Source: Prevotella sp.
GTDB lineage: Bacteria; Bacteroidota; Bacteroidia; Bacteroidales; Bacteroidaceae
DNA length: 54,489 nucleotides
Direction: 5' to 3'
Assembly: GCA_017458225.1 (NCBI GenBank)
Contig: JAFTFX010000004.1
Location: 1-54,489 of the forward strand
This document shows, piece after piece, positions 26,271-35,675 of the stretch (the first letter of the stretch is position 1; each line of letters begins with the position of its first letter). The notes under the pieces are model-generated. The model had not been told where the DNA came from and did no database searches. It was given only the letters and a program-made list of their open reading frames with translations. The translations under genes were made by a program, and so were the position numbers.

Positions 26271-26305
26271 AAATGTGGTAGCGCCGTGAGGGCACTACCA
26301 CATTT
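26271..26305. terminator. Strong hairpin after the tiny peptide gene
   Basis: AAATGTGGTAG (26271-26281) and CTACCACATTT (26295-26305) form an 11-bp perfect stem. No clear T run follows, so termination is uncertain. It sits 21 bp before the 22-bp repeat array. Confidence 0.5.
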
Positions 26306-26325
26306 CATTGCAATTGGCGGTATTT

Positions 26326-26501
26326 GCTTGTAAGTAAATGGTCGTCTGCTTACAAGTGAATGGTCGTTTGCTTGTAAGCGAATGGTCGTTTGCTTGTAAG
26401 CAAAAGTTGCAAAGCATGTCATTTTGCACCATGAAGCGAGCGTTCTTGTACCGTAATTCATGCTCTTTTGTACCGCAAAGCATGAACGATTGTACTGGAA
26501 A
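26326..26501. repeat. Eight degenerate 22-bp tandem units (array 1)
   Basis: Unit starts are 26326, 26348, 26370, 26392, 26414, 26436, 26458 and 26480, with no spacing errors. Units 1-3 share GCTTGTAAGCGAATGGTCG with few changes. Unit 4 keeps only GCTTGTAAGC. Units 5-8 share a second type, GCATG-N5-TTGTACCG-N-AAA. The array lies between a hairpin and the promoter of the next gene (-7 element at 26582). 22 is not a multiple of 3, and every frame across it is repeat-derived, so it is not coding. Confidence 0.85.
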
Positions 26502-26581
26502 ACAACAGGAAATGGCCTCCATTTTGTACAATTTCGCCTGAAAATGAACAAATACACTGGTTACAATACGGCAGTTTCTGC

Positions 26582-26589
26582 TATCTTTG
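26582..26589 (+). promoter_or_regulatory. -7 element TATCTTTG
   Basis: Exact TAnnTTTG, 33 nt before the ATG at 26623 and 80 bp after the end of the 22-bp array. Confidence 0.65.
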
Positions 26590-26622
26590 CGATAGAAATC
26601 ACAACTAAAAACCAAAAAAATC

Positions 26623-29600
26623 ATGATGAGAAAGAGACTTTTCAGCTTCATCTTGGTGGCAGTGGCAAGCCTGACCTTGGCCGTTGCCCAACAGAAAGCA
26701 CCGGTATTTCTGTACGCCGGACAGTCGAATGCCGACGGACGCGAGTACACGACCAATCTGCCGGACTACATGAAGAACGGCGGCGCACTGCCCTCCTCGC
26801 CCTACACACACCTGAAGTGGGCCAGCATCTGCGGCAACCCTTCGAAGACAGTTTTTGACACGCGCGTATTTAATAGTGGTGAGCGCTACGCCTTCTGCGA
26901 CGTTACCAACTACTGGATAGACAAGGCCGTATCGACAGACTTCTATGCCATCAAGTGCGCCTACGGTGGAACGGCCATTGCTCCAGGCGTGACCGCCGAG
27001 AAGTTGCCCATCTGGTATGCCGATGCAGAGTGGATGCAGACGCACAATGCCTACAAAGGCGACGACATCACCAAGGCCGAATATGCCAACAACAACTCGC
27101 TGACAAAGAATCTCACCGAGGGCTTTGCCTCGCTCGTCGACGGCACGCTGGCTGCTCTGGACAATGGTTACGACGTGAAGGCCATACTGTGGCATCAGGG
27201 CGAGAGCGACCGCAACGCCGCAGGCTCGTACTACACCAACTTCAAGACGATGATAGCCTACATGCGACAGGCCATTTATGCAAAGACGGGCGACGTGCAG
27301 GACCTGACGCTTCCCTTCATCTTCGGCACGGTATGCCGCCGCAGCACGCAGTACAACGCCACTGTTGAGGCTGCACAGAAGCAGGTGGCCGCCGAGGACG
27401 ACAACGTTTACTGCATCGACATGAAGAATGCCACGCTGCTCAGCGATAACCTTCACTTTGACAAGCAAGCCACGGAGTATCTGGGCAAGAAGATGTATAA
27501 CCTGCTGGCGGAACTCGGCCTAGTGAGTGGCGAGCAGGTAGAGGTAGAGGAGTTCCCCGTGAAGGAATCAGTGATGGACGGTGTGGAAGTACCCTCGCCC
27601 GACAACCGCTCGTGGGACTTTACTTCGTTCTCGCAAGAGACAAAGGACGCGCTGGCTGCCGATGTGGAACTCACTACAGGAGCCAAATGGAACTACAACA
27701 GCGGCTGGGGCTATCGTCGTGGCAATGGCATGGACGAGGAGCAACTGACTGCCAACAGCGTGATCATCAGCGAGACCGACGGTCTCTACTTCTCCGGCGC
27801 ACAGGGCAACCGCGTGACGCTGAACACCGGCAGCGGTTATCTGGGCTTTGTTGATGGTTCGCCTATGGTGTATGTTCCAAAACTCACCGCTGGGCAGCTC
27901 ATCTATGTCACTGCTCGTGGCAACAAGACATCGGTGAAGATTAAGCCGGGTCTGGACATGGACGACCTGATAGAGGCCGTTGGCGAGACCGAGGTAGGCA
28001 CCAGCGATGCTACTGTGTGCTTCCGCGTGAAGTACAACGTCACCCTACCCACGCACATAGCAATCAGTACCAGTGGCCCTGCTTTTATCAAGAAAATATG
28101 GGTGAAGACCCCCGAGACGGTGAACATCCTCATCGGTGCCGACCATATTGAGACCTTCGCCAGCGACCAGCCCCTCGACTTCTCACCTTTCACCGACCTG
28201 TTCAAGGCCTACGTGGTGACGGGATACGACGATGGTACTGGTGTCATCGACATGGAGCAGGTGTTGCAAGTGCCTGCCAATACGGGTGTGGTGCTGATGG
28301 GCGAAGAGTCGACCGTGAACGCCCCCGTCATTGAGGGCGACGCTCCCGTGCTCACGCAAGACAACCTGCTTACAGCTGTCGTGGGCAGCGGCTCGGCACC
28401 AGCCAATAGCTATGTGCTGACCACCAGTCAGGGCGTGACGCAGTTCACGAAGACGGCCACCATTGCCAATCTGCAGAATCAAGCTTATCTGCCCACGCTA
28501 GGCAGTCTCGATGCCTACGATTTTTTCCCAATGGAGGCCAAGACTGAACACATTTTCGACATCGCAGGCGGCTCCATCCTGTCGAAAGGAACTAAACTAA
28601 CTTTTACAGATGTGGAGCACCACAGCGTGACCGACGGAACAAGCGCCATCAAGGTGTACGGTCCGGCCAATGCCACTACGCTTGACGGCCGCTTTGCCTT
28701 CGACAATTCAGGCAACTGGGCTATGGATGGCAACAACTATCGTCTGGGGGCCAACTCCGGCAGAACGCTCTACTGTTCGGTGGTATCGCTGGTGAATGGC
28801 GACCGTGTGAAGTTTGAAGTTGGTGGAAATGATGCATCGAAAGTCACACTGACCGCCCTCAACGGTGTGCTTCGCGGCGTGTCGGCCGGCAGCGCGATTA
28901 CCCCAGGAACCACTTATACTGTAGTGGTTGCCGCCAACCAGACCGTCAACCTGGACCTGAAGATGTATTGCGGCACCAACCGCGCTGGCTTTACCAAGAT
29001 GACCGTTTGGAGCAGCACTGAGACTACACCTATCTACGCCGTCACTACGCCTACGGCCAATGTCACGCTGCAGCAGGTGCGCGAAGGTCTCTTCAAACCC
29101 GTGGCCACGCTGGCAGCCACTGCCGGTGATGCAGCCATCACCTATTACTATAAAGGTGGCGATGCAGCCGACTGGACAGCCATCGACGGTTCTGCCTTCG
29201 AGCCGACTCAGAAGGCCGTGTATCAACTGAAGGCTACGGCCAGCGGCTATGCCGACTCTGAACCGCTGACACTCTCGCTGGGTGCTCGCTACGCACTCAC
29301 CAAGACTGTAGCCGATCTGACCGACGAAGCCTTGTTCACAGCATCCACCAAAGATGAGTCGGGCTTCGACTGGGCAACAGCCAACAACGTGAAAATTACG
29401 GGTCTGCCCGCCAACCAGGTGTTTGGCCGCATTAGCAGCGCTACAGCCATCACAGGACTATCTGTTCAGAACAACAACCTAGATGCCCGCTACTCCTTTG
29501 CCAAGGGCATCGGTTTGGCCTGTAACTACGGCTACTACGTGACCACCACATCAGCCACGGCCTACGACTTTGCCGAGTATGAGGTCTACCAGCCCAATGC

Positions 29601-30309
29601 TGCCGTAACAGCCACGACTCAGAAGGTCATTGTCCACAACCCCAACAGCACACAGTATAAATTTGCCCCACTGAAGGCCGTGCGCCTCTATGAGCCTGTT
29701 GAGATGACCAGTGTCACCATCGCTGACATCGGCTACGCCACTTTCAGTTCTGAGAGTGCACTCGACTTTACAGGTTCTGGCGTGGAAGCCTATTATGCCA
29801 CAGTTGACGGTGATGCAGTCAGCTTCACCAACGCCATTACCAATCCTGCCGCCAACACAGGCCTGTTGCTGAAGGCACCAGAAGGCACCTACGAAGTGAT
29901 GGTGGTTGACGAAGGCGAGGATGTGAGCAGCGAGAACAAGCTGGTTGCCTGCACAGAAACGAAGACTGTGGGCACCACTGACGGCTGCGACTATGGCAAG
30001 GTATTCATTCTGAGCAAGCATAATGAGCAAGTGGGATTCTTTAAGTCGGATAACGGTCGCACGCTACAGGCAGGCAAGAGCTTTCTCTACTTGGAGAATC
30101 CGTCGGATGCCCGTCTTGTCTATGGTTTTCCTTTCAATGAACAAGCTACAGGAATATGTCTTTCCACCATCACCTCGCCAAAGAGCGAAGAGCATGTGTA
30201 CAATCTCAATGGGCAGCGCCTAAGAACTCCTGCTAAGGGTCTGAATATTATCCGCTCGGCCAATGGACACTTGCATGGTAAGAATGGTAAAAAAATAATC
30301 GTCAAATAA
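26623..30309 (+). CDS. Secreted SGNH/SASA-type carbohydrate esterase with large C-terminal extension
   Basis: 1228 residues. A signal peptide (1-23) precedes an esterase domain (about 25-300) of the sialate O-acetylesterase / CE6-like group. The nucleophile S35 is in YAGQSNADG, the block-V-like motif is WHQGESD (190-196), and the catalytic D275/H278 are in DNLHFD. It should remove acetyl groups from plant polysaccharides or sialic acids outside the cytoplasm; the true substrate is not visible. The remaining 900 residues hold beta domains, including two copies of the PAxTGLLLKG/NLL/YVL module (about 500-626 and 1026-1166) seen in the upstream secreted protein. The tail is YNLNGQRLRTPAKGLNII, then GKKIIVK. 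A second ATG at 26626 is equally possible as start. Confidence 0.82.
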   Translation: MMRKRLFSFILVAVASLTLAVAQQKAPVFLYAGQSNADGREYTTNLPDYMKNGGALPSSPYTHLKWASICGNPSKTVFDTRVFNSGERYAFCDVTNYWIDKAVSTDFYAIKCAYGGTAIAPGVTAEKLPIWYADAEWMQTHNAYKGDDITKAEYANNNSLTKNLTEGFASLVDGTLAALDNGYDVKAILWHQGESDRNAAGSYYTNFKTMIAYMRQAIYAKTGDVQDLTLPFIFGTVCRRSTQYNATVEAAQKQVAAEDDNVYCIDMKNATLLSDNLHFDKQATEYLGKKMYNLLAELGLVSGEQVEVEEFPVKESVMDGVEVPSPDNRSWDFTSFSQETKDALAADVELTTGAKWNYNSGWGYRRGNGMDEEQLTANSVIISETDGLYFSGAQGNRVTLNTGSGYLGFVDGSPMVYVPKLTAGQLIYVTARGNKTSVKIKPGLDMDDLIEAVGETEVGTSDATVCFRVKYNVTLPTHIAISTSGPAFIKKIWVKTPETVNILIGADHIETFASDQPLDFSPFTDLFKAYVVTGYDDGTGVIDMEQVLQVPANTGVVLMGEESTVNAPVIEGDAPVLTQDNLLTAVVGSGSAPANSYVLTTSQGVTQFTKTATIANLQNQAYLPTLGSLDAYDFFPMEAKTEHIFDIAGGSILSKGTKLTFTDVEHHSVTDGTSAIKVYGPANATTLDGRFAFDNSGNWAMDGNNYRLGANSGRTLYCSVVSLVNGDRVKFEVGGNDASKVTLTALNGVLRGVSAGSAITPGTTYTVVVAANQTVNLDLKMYCGTNRAGFTKMTVWSSTETTPIYAVTTPTANVTLQQVREGLFKPVATLAATAGDAAITYYYKGGDAADWTAIDGSAFEPTQKAVYQLKATASGYADSEPLTLSLGARYALTKTVADLTDEALFTASTKDESGFDWATANNVKITGLPANQVFGRISSATAITGLSVQNNNLDARYSFAKGIGLACNYGYYVTTTSATAYDFAEYEVYQPNAAVTATTQKVIVHNPNSTQYKFAPLKAVRLYEPVEMTSVTIADIGYATFSSESALDFTGSGVEAYYATVDGDAVSFTNAITNPAANTGLLLKAPEGTYEVMVVDEGEDVSSENKLVACTETKTVGTTDGCDYGKVFILSKHNEQVGFFKSDNGRTLQAGKSFLYLENPSDARLVYGFPFNEQATGICLSTITSPKSEEHVYNLNGQRLRTPAKGLNIIRSANGHLHGKNGKKIIVK

Positions 30310-30313
30310 CAGC

Positions 30314-30511
30314 ATGATGAAAAACAAACTACAATATAAAACCCCGACAACCTGCATCGTCACTATGAAGACAGCCGTTACAATGCTGTCTGCATCGACC
30401 GACGACGTACAGGTGTATCGTGAGACAGAGACCGACAGCGAAGACACACAGTATTCACGTCGCCGCCATGAAGACATCTGGGAGGAAGAAGAGGATTTTT
30501 TAGAAAGATAA
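30314..30511 (+). CDS. Tiny peptide with acidic SRRRHEDIWEEEE tail
   Basis: 65 residues, starting 4 bp after the esterase stop and ending 7 bp before the next gene, so almost certainly co-transcribed with both. The front reads LQYKTPTTCIVTMKTAVTML; the end reads QYSRRRHEDIWEEEEDFLER. It aligns with the 51-residue peptide at 26082 at Y-x-x-P-x-T, at the methionine pair, and at the SR-W-acidic end. Otherwise the middles differ. Function unknown; it is too short for a classical enzyme. Confidence 0.6.
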   Translation: MMKNKLQYKTPTTCIVTMKTAVTMLSASTDDVQVYRETETDSEDTQYSRRRHEDIWEEEEDFLER

Positions 30512-30518
30512 CACAGAA

Positions 30519-33500
30519 ATGGTGCGAGTTTTTCTGCTTCTGCTGGCAACATTTTTCGCAGCGAGTACTCATGCTCAGCAAGTAAGCGTAGCCCGATACT
30601 TCGGCGACCGCGAAGCGGCTGTTAGCTACACCTTCGATGACGGGCTGCAAGACCAGTTCACGTTGGCTTATCCTGAACTGAAGAAGCGCGGCCTGCGCGC
30701 CACCTTTGCCATCATCGGCTCGAAGGTGGGCGGCACCATCCACAGCAGTCAGGACCGGGCCATGGGCATCAGCGGTTCGCCGGCCATGACGTGGGACATG
30801 CTGCGCCAGTTGGCGGCCGACGGTCATGAGGTCAGCAGTCACGGATGGGAGCACAAGAAGGTGCAGCGGCTCACGCTTGAGCAGTTGCGCTATGAGGTGC
30901 AACACAACGACAGCATCATTTTCCAGCAGACGGGCCAGTTTCCACGCACCTACTTTTTCCCAGGCAACAGCCGCGACTCGGCCACGTTGGCCTACTGCAT
31001 GCATGACCGTGTAGGCTGTCGTACGTTTCAAATAGCCATAGGGGCAAAGCGCGACTCTGTGTGGCTGAGTCACTGGGTGGAAGGTCTGATAGCCCAAAAA
31101 GCATGGGGGGTTGGCATGACCCACGGCATTGCAATGGGCTACGACCACTTTCCTGACCCTAAAGTACTCTGGTCGCACTTCGACTATATCGCCGCCATGC
31201 AAGATCGTGTGTGGGTGGCTCCGTTCTGCGAGGTAGCTGCTTACGTGAAAGAGCGCGACAATGTGCAGCTAACCGTCAACACCACTGAGCAAGGTATCAC
31301 CGTCGACATCCACAACCCACTCGACCCTCGCATCTTCACTCAGCCACTAACGCTCCTTGTCGATTGTCCTGCCGTTGCCGCACAACAGGACGGGCGACAA
31401 TTAGAGATAGTCCTCAAGGGGAGGAATACAGTGATAAACGGTGTCAGTCCGTTTGGCGGCAAAGTGCTGATAACCGTACAAATGAGCCCTACCATGGGTT
31501 GGAGTTCGTGGAACACCTATCGCGTGAACATCAGCGACTCGCTCATCATGCGACAGGCCGATGCAATGGTGCAGAAAGGATTGAAGAAGGCTGGCTACCA
31601 GTATGTGAACATCGACGACGGCTACTTCGGCGGACGCTCTAAAGACGGCCGGCTGCTTGTGCATCCCACGCGCTTTCCTCAGGGACTGAAGCCTGTGGTG
31701 GAGCATATTCACAAGCAGGGGCTGAAGGCTGGCATCTACAGCGATGCAGGACGCAACACTTGCGGCAGCATCTATGATGCCGACACCATCGGCATTGGCG
31801 TAGGACTCTATGGCCACGACCGGCAGGACTGCGATTTCTTTTTCCGCGAGCTGGGCTTCGACTTCATTAAAGTGGACTATTGTGGCGGACGGCCTCATCC
31901 CAAGGGCGACACGCTCTCGCTCGACGAGCAGACACGCTACACGGAGATTGCCAAAGCAATCCAGCAGACGGGCCGAAAAAATGTGCGCATGAACGTTTGC
32001 CGCTGGGACTATCCTGGCACGTGGGTTGCAAGTGTGGCGGCATCGTGGCGCATGTCGCAGGACATTCGTCCGAAATGGGCCTCGGTGAAGAACATCATCC
32101 TGCAGAACCTCTATCTTTCGGCATACGCCGGTGGCGGTCACTATAACGACATGGACATGCTGGAAGTGGGACGCGGCATGACGGCAGAGGAGGACCATAC
32201 TCACTTTGCCGTGTGGTGTATGATGGCTTCGCCGCTGCTCATCGGCTGCGACCTGACGAAAATAAAGCCCGAGACCCTGCGCCTGCTCACCGACAAGCAG
32301 CTCATCAGCATCAATCAGGATCCGTTGGGTCTGCAAGCCTACGTGGCCAAACGCTGTGGGGAATGCTATGTGCTGGTGAAAGACATCAAACAACTGAACG
32401 GCAAAGAGCGCGCCGTAGCTTTCGTTAATCTGTCAGACAAGGAGGCCACGATGACTGTAGACTACAGACAATTAGACCTTAGCGGGAAGCAGGAAGCCAT
32501 CGAAGTTAAACTGCCTCCTCACGCCACGCAGGTGTTCATCGTCAAGGGTGAGCACCGTTTGCAGCGACAGCTATATGAAGCTGAGACGGCTTTCCTCACC
32601 AGCTATCAAGAACTGAAAAACAATCAGGCCTGCATGACTGCCATCTACGAGGAAGACAGCCGTTGCAGTGGTGGCGCAAAGGTATCGTGGCTGGGTGGAA
32701 AAGCTTCGAACGACCTTCGTTGGCGCGATGTATATGTACAGAAAGCTGGTCGCTATGCGCTTCGGCTGAAATGTCTGGCAAACGAGCCGCGCACAATATT
32801 TATAGATGTGAACGGCGCAACCGTCGACTCGCTCAGGTACACTAACAGCGGCGAACAGACTGTTTTCGCCACGCTGAAGAAGGGGTGCAACGAAGTACGC
32901 CTATGGAATGCCCATGATTGTATGCCCGATGTGGACTACATGATGGTCGATGACTCACCAATCGCTTTTGGCAAGCTGACCGTTGAGGGGCGCGTGGAGC
33001 CACTGGGCCTCGACGACAGCCAACCACGTTTTGGGTGGCAGCTGGTGGCAGGAGAAGACGATGTGCGACAGACCGCCTATCATCTGCTCGTTTCTTCCAC
33101 CCCCGACGGGCAAGGCGATGTGTGGGACAGCGACGAGGTGATGTCTGACAGTTCACAATGGGTAACCTATAAAGGGCCTGCATTGCTGCCCAACAAGGAC
33201 TATTACTGGAAAGTTCGCGTGAAGACCAACAAGGGCGAATCTGACTGGAGTACCATTCAGAAGTGGAGCACGGGACTTCTCAAGGCAGAAAACTGGCGGG
33301 GCCAGTGGATCGGTCTTGACTCGCTGACCGACGACGTGGTGATGGAACGCCATAGCCGTATTGCTGCTCGCCATCTGCGCAAAGAATTTTCAATCGCCAA
33401 GCCGCTGAAACGGGCAACTGTACACGGCTGCGGATTGGGTTATTACATCCTTCATCTCAATGGAAAGCGCATTGGGGACTACCTGCTCTGTCCGGCTCCC

Positions 33501-35519
33501 ACGCAGTATGACAAGGCTGCTATTTATGACACTTACGATGTAACAGAGCAATTGGCAAACAGGACTCGCGACGCACTTGGCCCAACCAAGAAGTCGTCAA
33601 ATAGTCAAATTGAAGTGGTTCTTGCCGGTGGCTACTTTTTCCCCATGACACAAAACTATCAGACCAACGTACGGTCGGCCTATGGTATGCCGAAACTACG
33701 GCTGAACCTCATCATGGAGTATGAGGACGGTACCAGTGAGACCATTGCCACCGACGATACATGGCAGGTGGCGGTCGACGGCCCCATCCGCTATGCCAAT
33801 CTTTACGACGGCACACTCATCGACTATCGCCGTAAGCCTACGGCATGGATACCGGCAAAGATTGTAGAGGCCCCCTGCACCACTCTTCGCGGCAACACAC
33901 TTGGCGGTGTGAGAACATACGCTACGGAATCTTTTGCTACTATCACAAGCACAGGCAAAAAGCATTTTATTTTGGATTTTGGTACTAACAATACTGGCCG
34001 CATCCATCTCCAGAATGTAACAGTCGCTGATGGAGACACGATAATCATACGATATGCAGAGAGTCTGAAATCTGATGGCAGAGAGATATACACCGATAAT
34101 CTACGACAAGCTCAAAATACGGACTACTTTATCGGCAACGGCAAGGCAGTCACCATGACGACCGAATTTTTGTGGCACGGATTCCGCTACATAGAAGTGA
34201 CAGGGCTCAACGAGCAAGATGCAAAACGCATCACTCGTCAGCTGATGACTGACGACCTGCTATCGCAGTCGTCAATTGCTGTGGACGGCAATGACGACGG
34301 AATGCTCAACAAAATCCTGGCCAATGCACGTCGTGGGATTCTCTCCAACTACAAAGGAATTCCGATGGACTGTCCACAGCGCGACGAGCGCATGCCGTGG
34401 CTGGGAGACCGCACGATGGGCTGTTTCGGTGAGAGCTACATGACACAGAATCACACGCTCTATAGCAAATGGATGCAGGACATTTGCGACGCACAGCGAG
34501 CCGATGGCAACATCAGTGACGTATGTCCTGCCTATTGGCGACTCTACAACGGCAACATCACTTGGCCGGCAGCACTGCCTTTTGGAATGGAGATGCTGCG
34601 TCTGCAGTATGGCGACGACCGTCCTATGCGTGAGCACGCAGAGAATGTGAAGCGTTTCCTTGGATTTGCCAAGAAGAAGTCTGGAAAGGACGGACTCATC
34701 ACCTACGATCGCTATGGTGACTGGTGCGTGCCGCCTGCCTCGCTGACAGAGGTCATCACGAAAGACTCGACACGCATGACCGACGGAGCTTTGCTGTCTT
34801 CCTGTTACTATTACTATATCTGCAAGATGATGGGTATGGACGAAGAGGCCGAAACGACAAAAGCCGCCATCAACCGCACGTTCCTGCATGAAGGTAATTA
34901 TGCCAATGGCACAGTGACAGCAAATCTGCTACCTTTGGCATTGGGCATCGTACCACCTGACGAGGAAGAGGCAGTACGCCAGAACTTCATCCAGCGTGTA
35001 AGTGGAATGAAAGGCGAACCTCACATTGACTGTGGTGTCATCGGAATCTCATGGCTCATGCGCTACCTGTCGAAATCCGGCTTGGGCAAGACTGCATGGC
35101 AGATAGCCACCGCCAAGACCTATCCAGGCTGGGGCTATATGGTGGAGAACGGTGCCACCACCATCTGGGAACTGTGGAACGGCAACACTGCCAACCCCTC
35201 CATGAACAGCGGCAACCACGTCATGATGCTGGGCGACCTGATTCCCTGGTGCTACGAATGCCTGGCAGGTATTGCTCCAGATCCGAAACAGCCAGGATTC
35301 CGCCATATCATCATGCAACCAGATTTCAGCATTAGCGAAATCAACGGTGTTACTGCCACCTACCCTTCAATCTATGGCGACATCAAAAGCAGTTGGAGCC
35401 GCAAGGATGGAAAAACAAGTTGGACGGTCATCATTCCTGCCAACACAAGGGCAACGCTCTTGCTGCCCGACGGCACATCCAAGACAATAGGCTCTGGTCA
35501 TTTCCGTTTCTGTATGTAA
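30519..35519 (+). CDS. Secreted three-enzyme fusion: polysaccharide deacetylase, GH27 alpha-galactosidase, GH78 alpha-L-rhamnosidase
   Basis: 1666 residues with an N-terminal signal peptide (1-19). Domain 1 (about 25-240) is a CE4/NodB deacetylase with SYTFDDG (D40, D41) and metal ligands H108 and H112 in SSHGWEH. Domain 2 (about 323-700) is GH27, starting TMGWSSWNTY, with YQYVNIDDGYF, the nucleophile region FIKVDYCGG near residue 450 and the acid/base aspartate in WRMSQDIRP near 515. A carbohydrate-binding-like linker follows (YEAETAFL ... CMPDVDYMMVDD, about 690-820). Domain 3 (about 825-1666) is GH78, with CPQRDERMPWLGDR near 1285-1298 and the C-terminal WGYMVENGATTIWELWNG. Together they suit a pectic or glycoconjugate side chain carrying acetyl, galactose and rhamnose. 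I know of no family-standard protein with this order. Confidence 0.85.
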   Translation: MVRVFLLLLATFFAASTHAQQVSVARYFGDREAAVSYTFDDGLQDQFTLAYPELKKRGLRATFAIIGSKVGGTIHSSQDRAMGISGSPAMTWDMLRQLAADGHEVSSHGWEHKKVQRLTLEQLRYEVQHNDSIIFQQTGQFPRTYFFPGNSRDSATLAYCMHDRVGCRTFQIAIGAKRDSVWLSHWVEGLIAQKAWGVGMTHGIAMGYDHFPDPKVLWSHFDYIAAMQDRVWVAPFCEVAAYVKERDNVQLTVNTTEQGITVDIHNPLDPRIFTQPLTLLVDCPAVAAQQDGRQLEIVLKGRNTVINGVSPFGGKVLITVQMSPTMGWSSWNTYRVNISDSLIMRQADAMVQKGLKKAGYQYVNIDDGYFGGRSKDGRLLVHPTRFPQGLKPVVEHIHKQGLKAGIYSDAGRNTCGSIYDADTIGIGVGLYGHDRQDCDFFFRELGFDFIKVDYCGGRPHPKGDTLSLDEQTRYTEIAKAIQQTGRKNVRMNVCRWDYPGTWVASVAASWRMSQDIRPKWASVKNIILQNLYLSAYAGGGHYNDMDMLEVGRGMTAEEDHTHFAVWCMMASPLLIGCDLTKIKPETLRLLTDKQLISINQDPLGLQAYVAKRCGECYVLVKDIKQLNGKERAVAFVNLSDKEATMTVDYRQLDLSGKQEAIEVKLPPHATQVFIVKGEHRLQRQLYEAETAFLTSYQELKNNQACMTAIYEEDSRCSGGAKVSWLGGKASNDLRWRDVYVQKAGRYALRLKCLANEPRTIFIDVNGATVDSLRYTNSGEQTVFATLKKGCNEVRLWNAHDCMPDVDYMMVDDSPIAFGKLTVEGRVEPLGLDDSQPRFGWQLVAGEDDVRQTAYHLLVSSTPDGQGDVWDSDEVMSDSSQWVTYKGPALLPNKDYYWKVRVKTNKGESDWSTIQKWSTGLLKAENWRGQWIGLDSLTDDVVMERHSRIAARHLRKEFSIAKPLKRATVHGCGLGYYILHLNGKRIGDYLLCPAPTQYDKAAIYDTYDVTEQLANRTRDALGPTKKSSNSQIEVVLAGGYFFPMTQNYQTNVRSAYGMPKLRLNLIMEYEDGTSETIATDDTWQVAVDGPIRYANLYDGTLIDYRRKPTAWIPAKIVEAPCTTLRGNTLGGVRTYATESFATITSTGKKHFILDFGTNNTGRIHLQNVTVADGDTIIIRYAESLKSDGREIYTDNLRQAQNTDYFIGNGKAVTMTTEFLWHGFRYIEVTGLNEQDAKRITRQLMTDDLLSQSSIAVDGNDDGMLNKILANARRGILSNYKGIPMDCPQRDERMPWLGDRTMGCFGESYMTQNHTLYSKWMQDICDAQRADGNISDVCPAYWRLYNGNITWPAALPFGMEMLRLQYGDDRPMREHAENVKRFLGFAKKKSGKDGLITYDRYGDWCVPPASLTEVITKDSTRMTDGALLSSCYYYYICKMMGMDEEAETTKAAINRTFLHEGNYANGTVTANLLPLALGIVPPDEEEAVRQNFIQRVSGMKGEPHIDCGVIGISWLMRYLSKSGLGKTAWQIATAKTYPGWGYMVENGATTIWELWNGNTANPSMNSGNHVMMLGDLIPWCYECLAGIAPDPKQPGFRHIIMQPDFSISEINGVTATYPSIYGDIKSSWSRKDGKTSWTVIIPANTRATLLLPDGTSKTIGSGHFRFCM

Positions 35520-35551
35520 AGCCCAGATACGAAAACTATATATAATAAAAT

Positions 35552-35592
35552 AAAGCCGCTGTCTCTGAATAGAGTCAACGGCTTTGTTTTTT
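35552..35592 (+). terminator. Intrinsic terminator after the fusion enzyme
   Basis: AAAGCCG (35552-35558) pairs with CGGCTTT (35579-35585), followed by GTTTTTT. Confidence 0.8.
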
Positions 35593-35598
35593 AGCTTG

Positions 35599-35671
35599 TC
35601 GAGGTGACAGGACTCGAACCTGCGACAGCCTGGTCCCAAACCAGGAACGCTACCAACTGCGCTACACCTCG
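35599..35671 (-). tRNA. tRNA-Pro (anticodon TGG)
   Basis: On the minus strand a 73-nt cloverleaf: acceptor CGAGGTG/CACCTCG with discriminator A, anticodon stem CCTGG/CCAGG around loop TTTGGGA (anticodon TGG, reads CCA), T arm GCAGG-TTCGAGT-CCTGT. No CCA is encoded. It lies downstream of its own promoter at 35684-35715. Confidence 0.95.
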
Positions 35672-35675
35672 ATTT

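Noticed and set aside
26326-26501. 22-bp arrays as CRISPR
   Set aside because: The units are contiguous with no spacers, they diverge from each other, and no cas genes are present. Period 22 is too short for a repeat-spacer unit.
26295-26756. 153-codon minus-strand frame through array 1
   Set aside because: It reads the 22-bp repeats in three phases and then runs antisense to the esterase signal peptide. The apparent protein repeat is a by-product of the DNA repeat.
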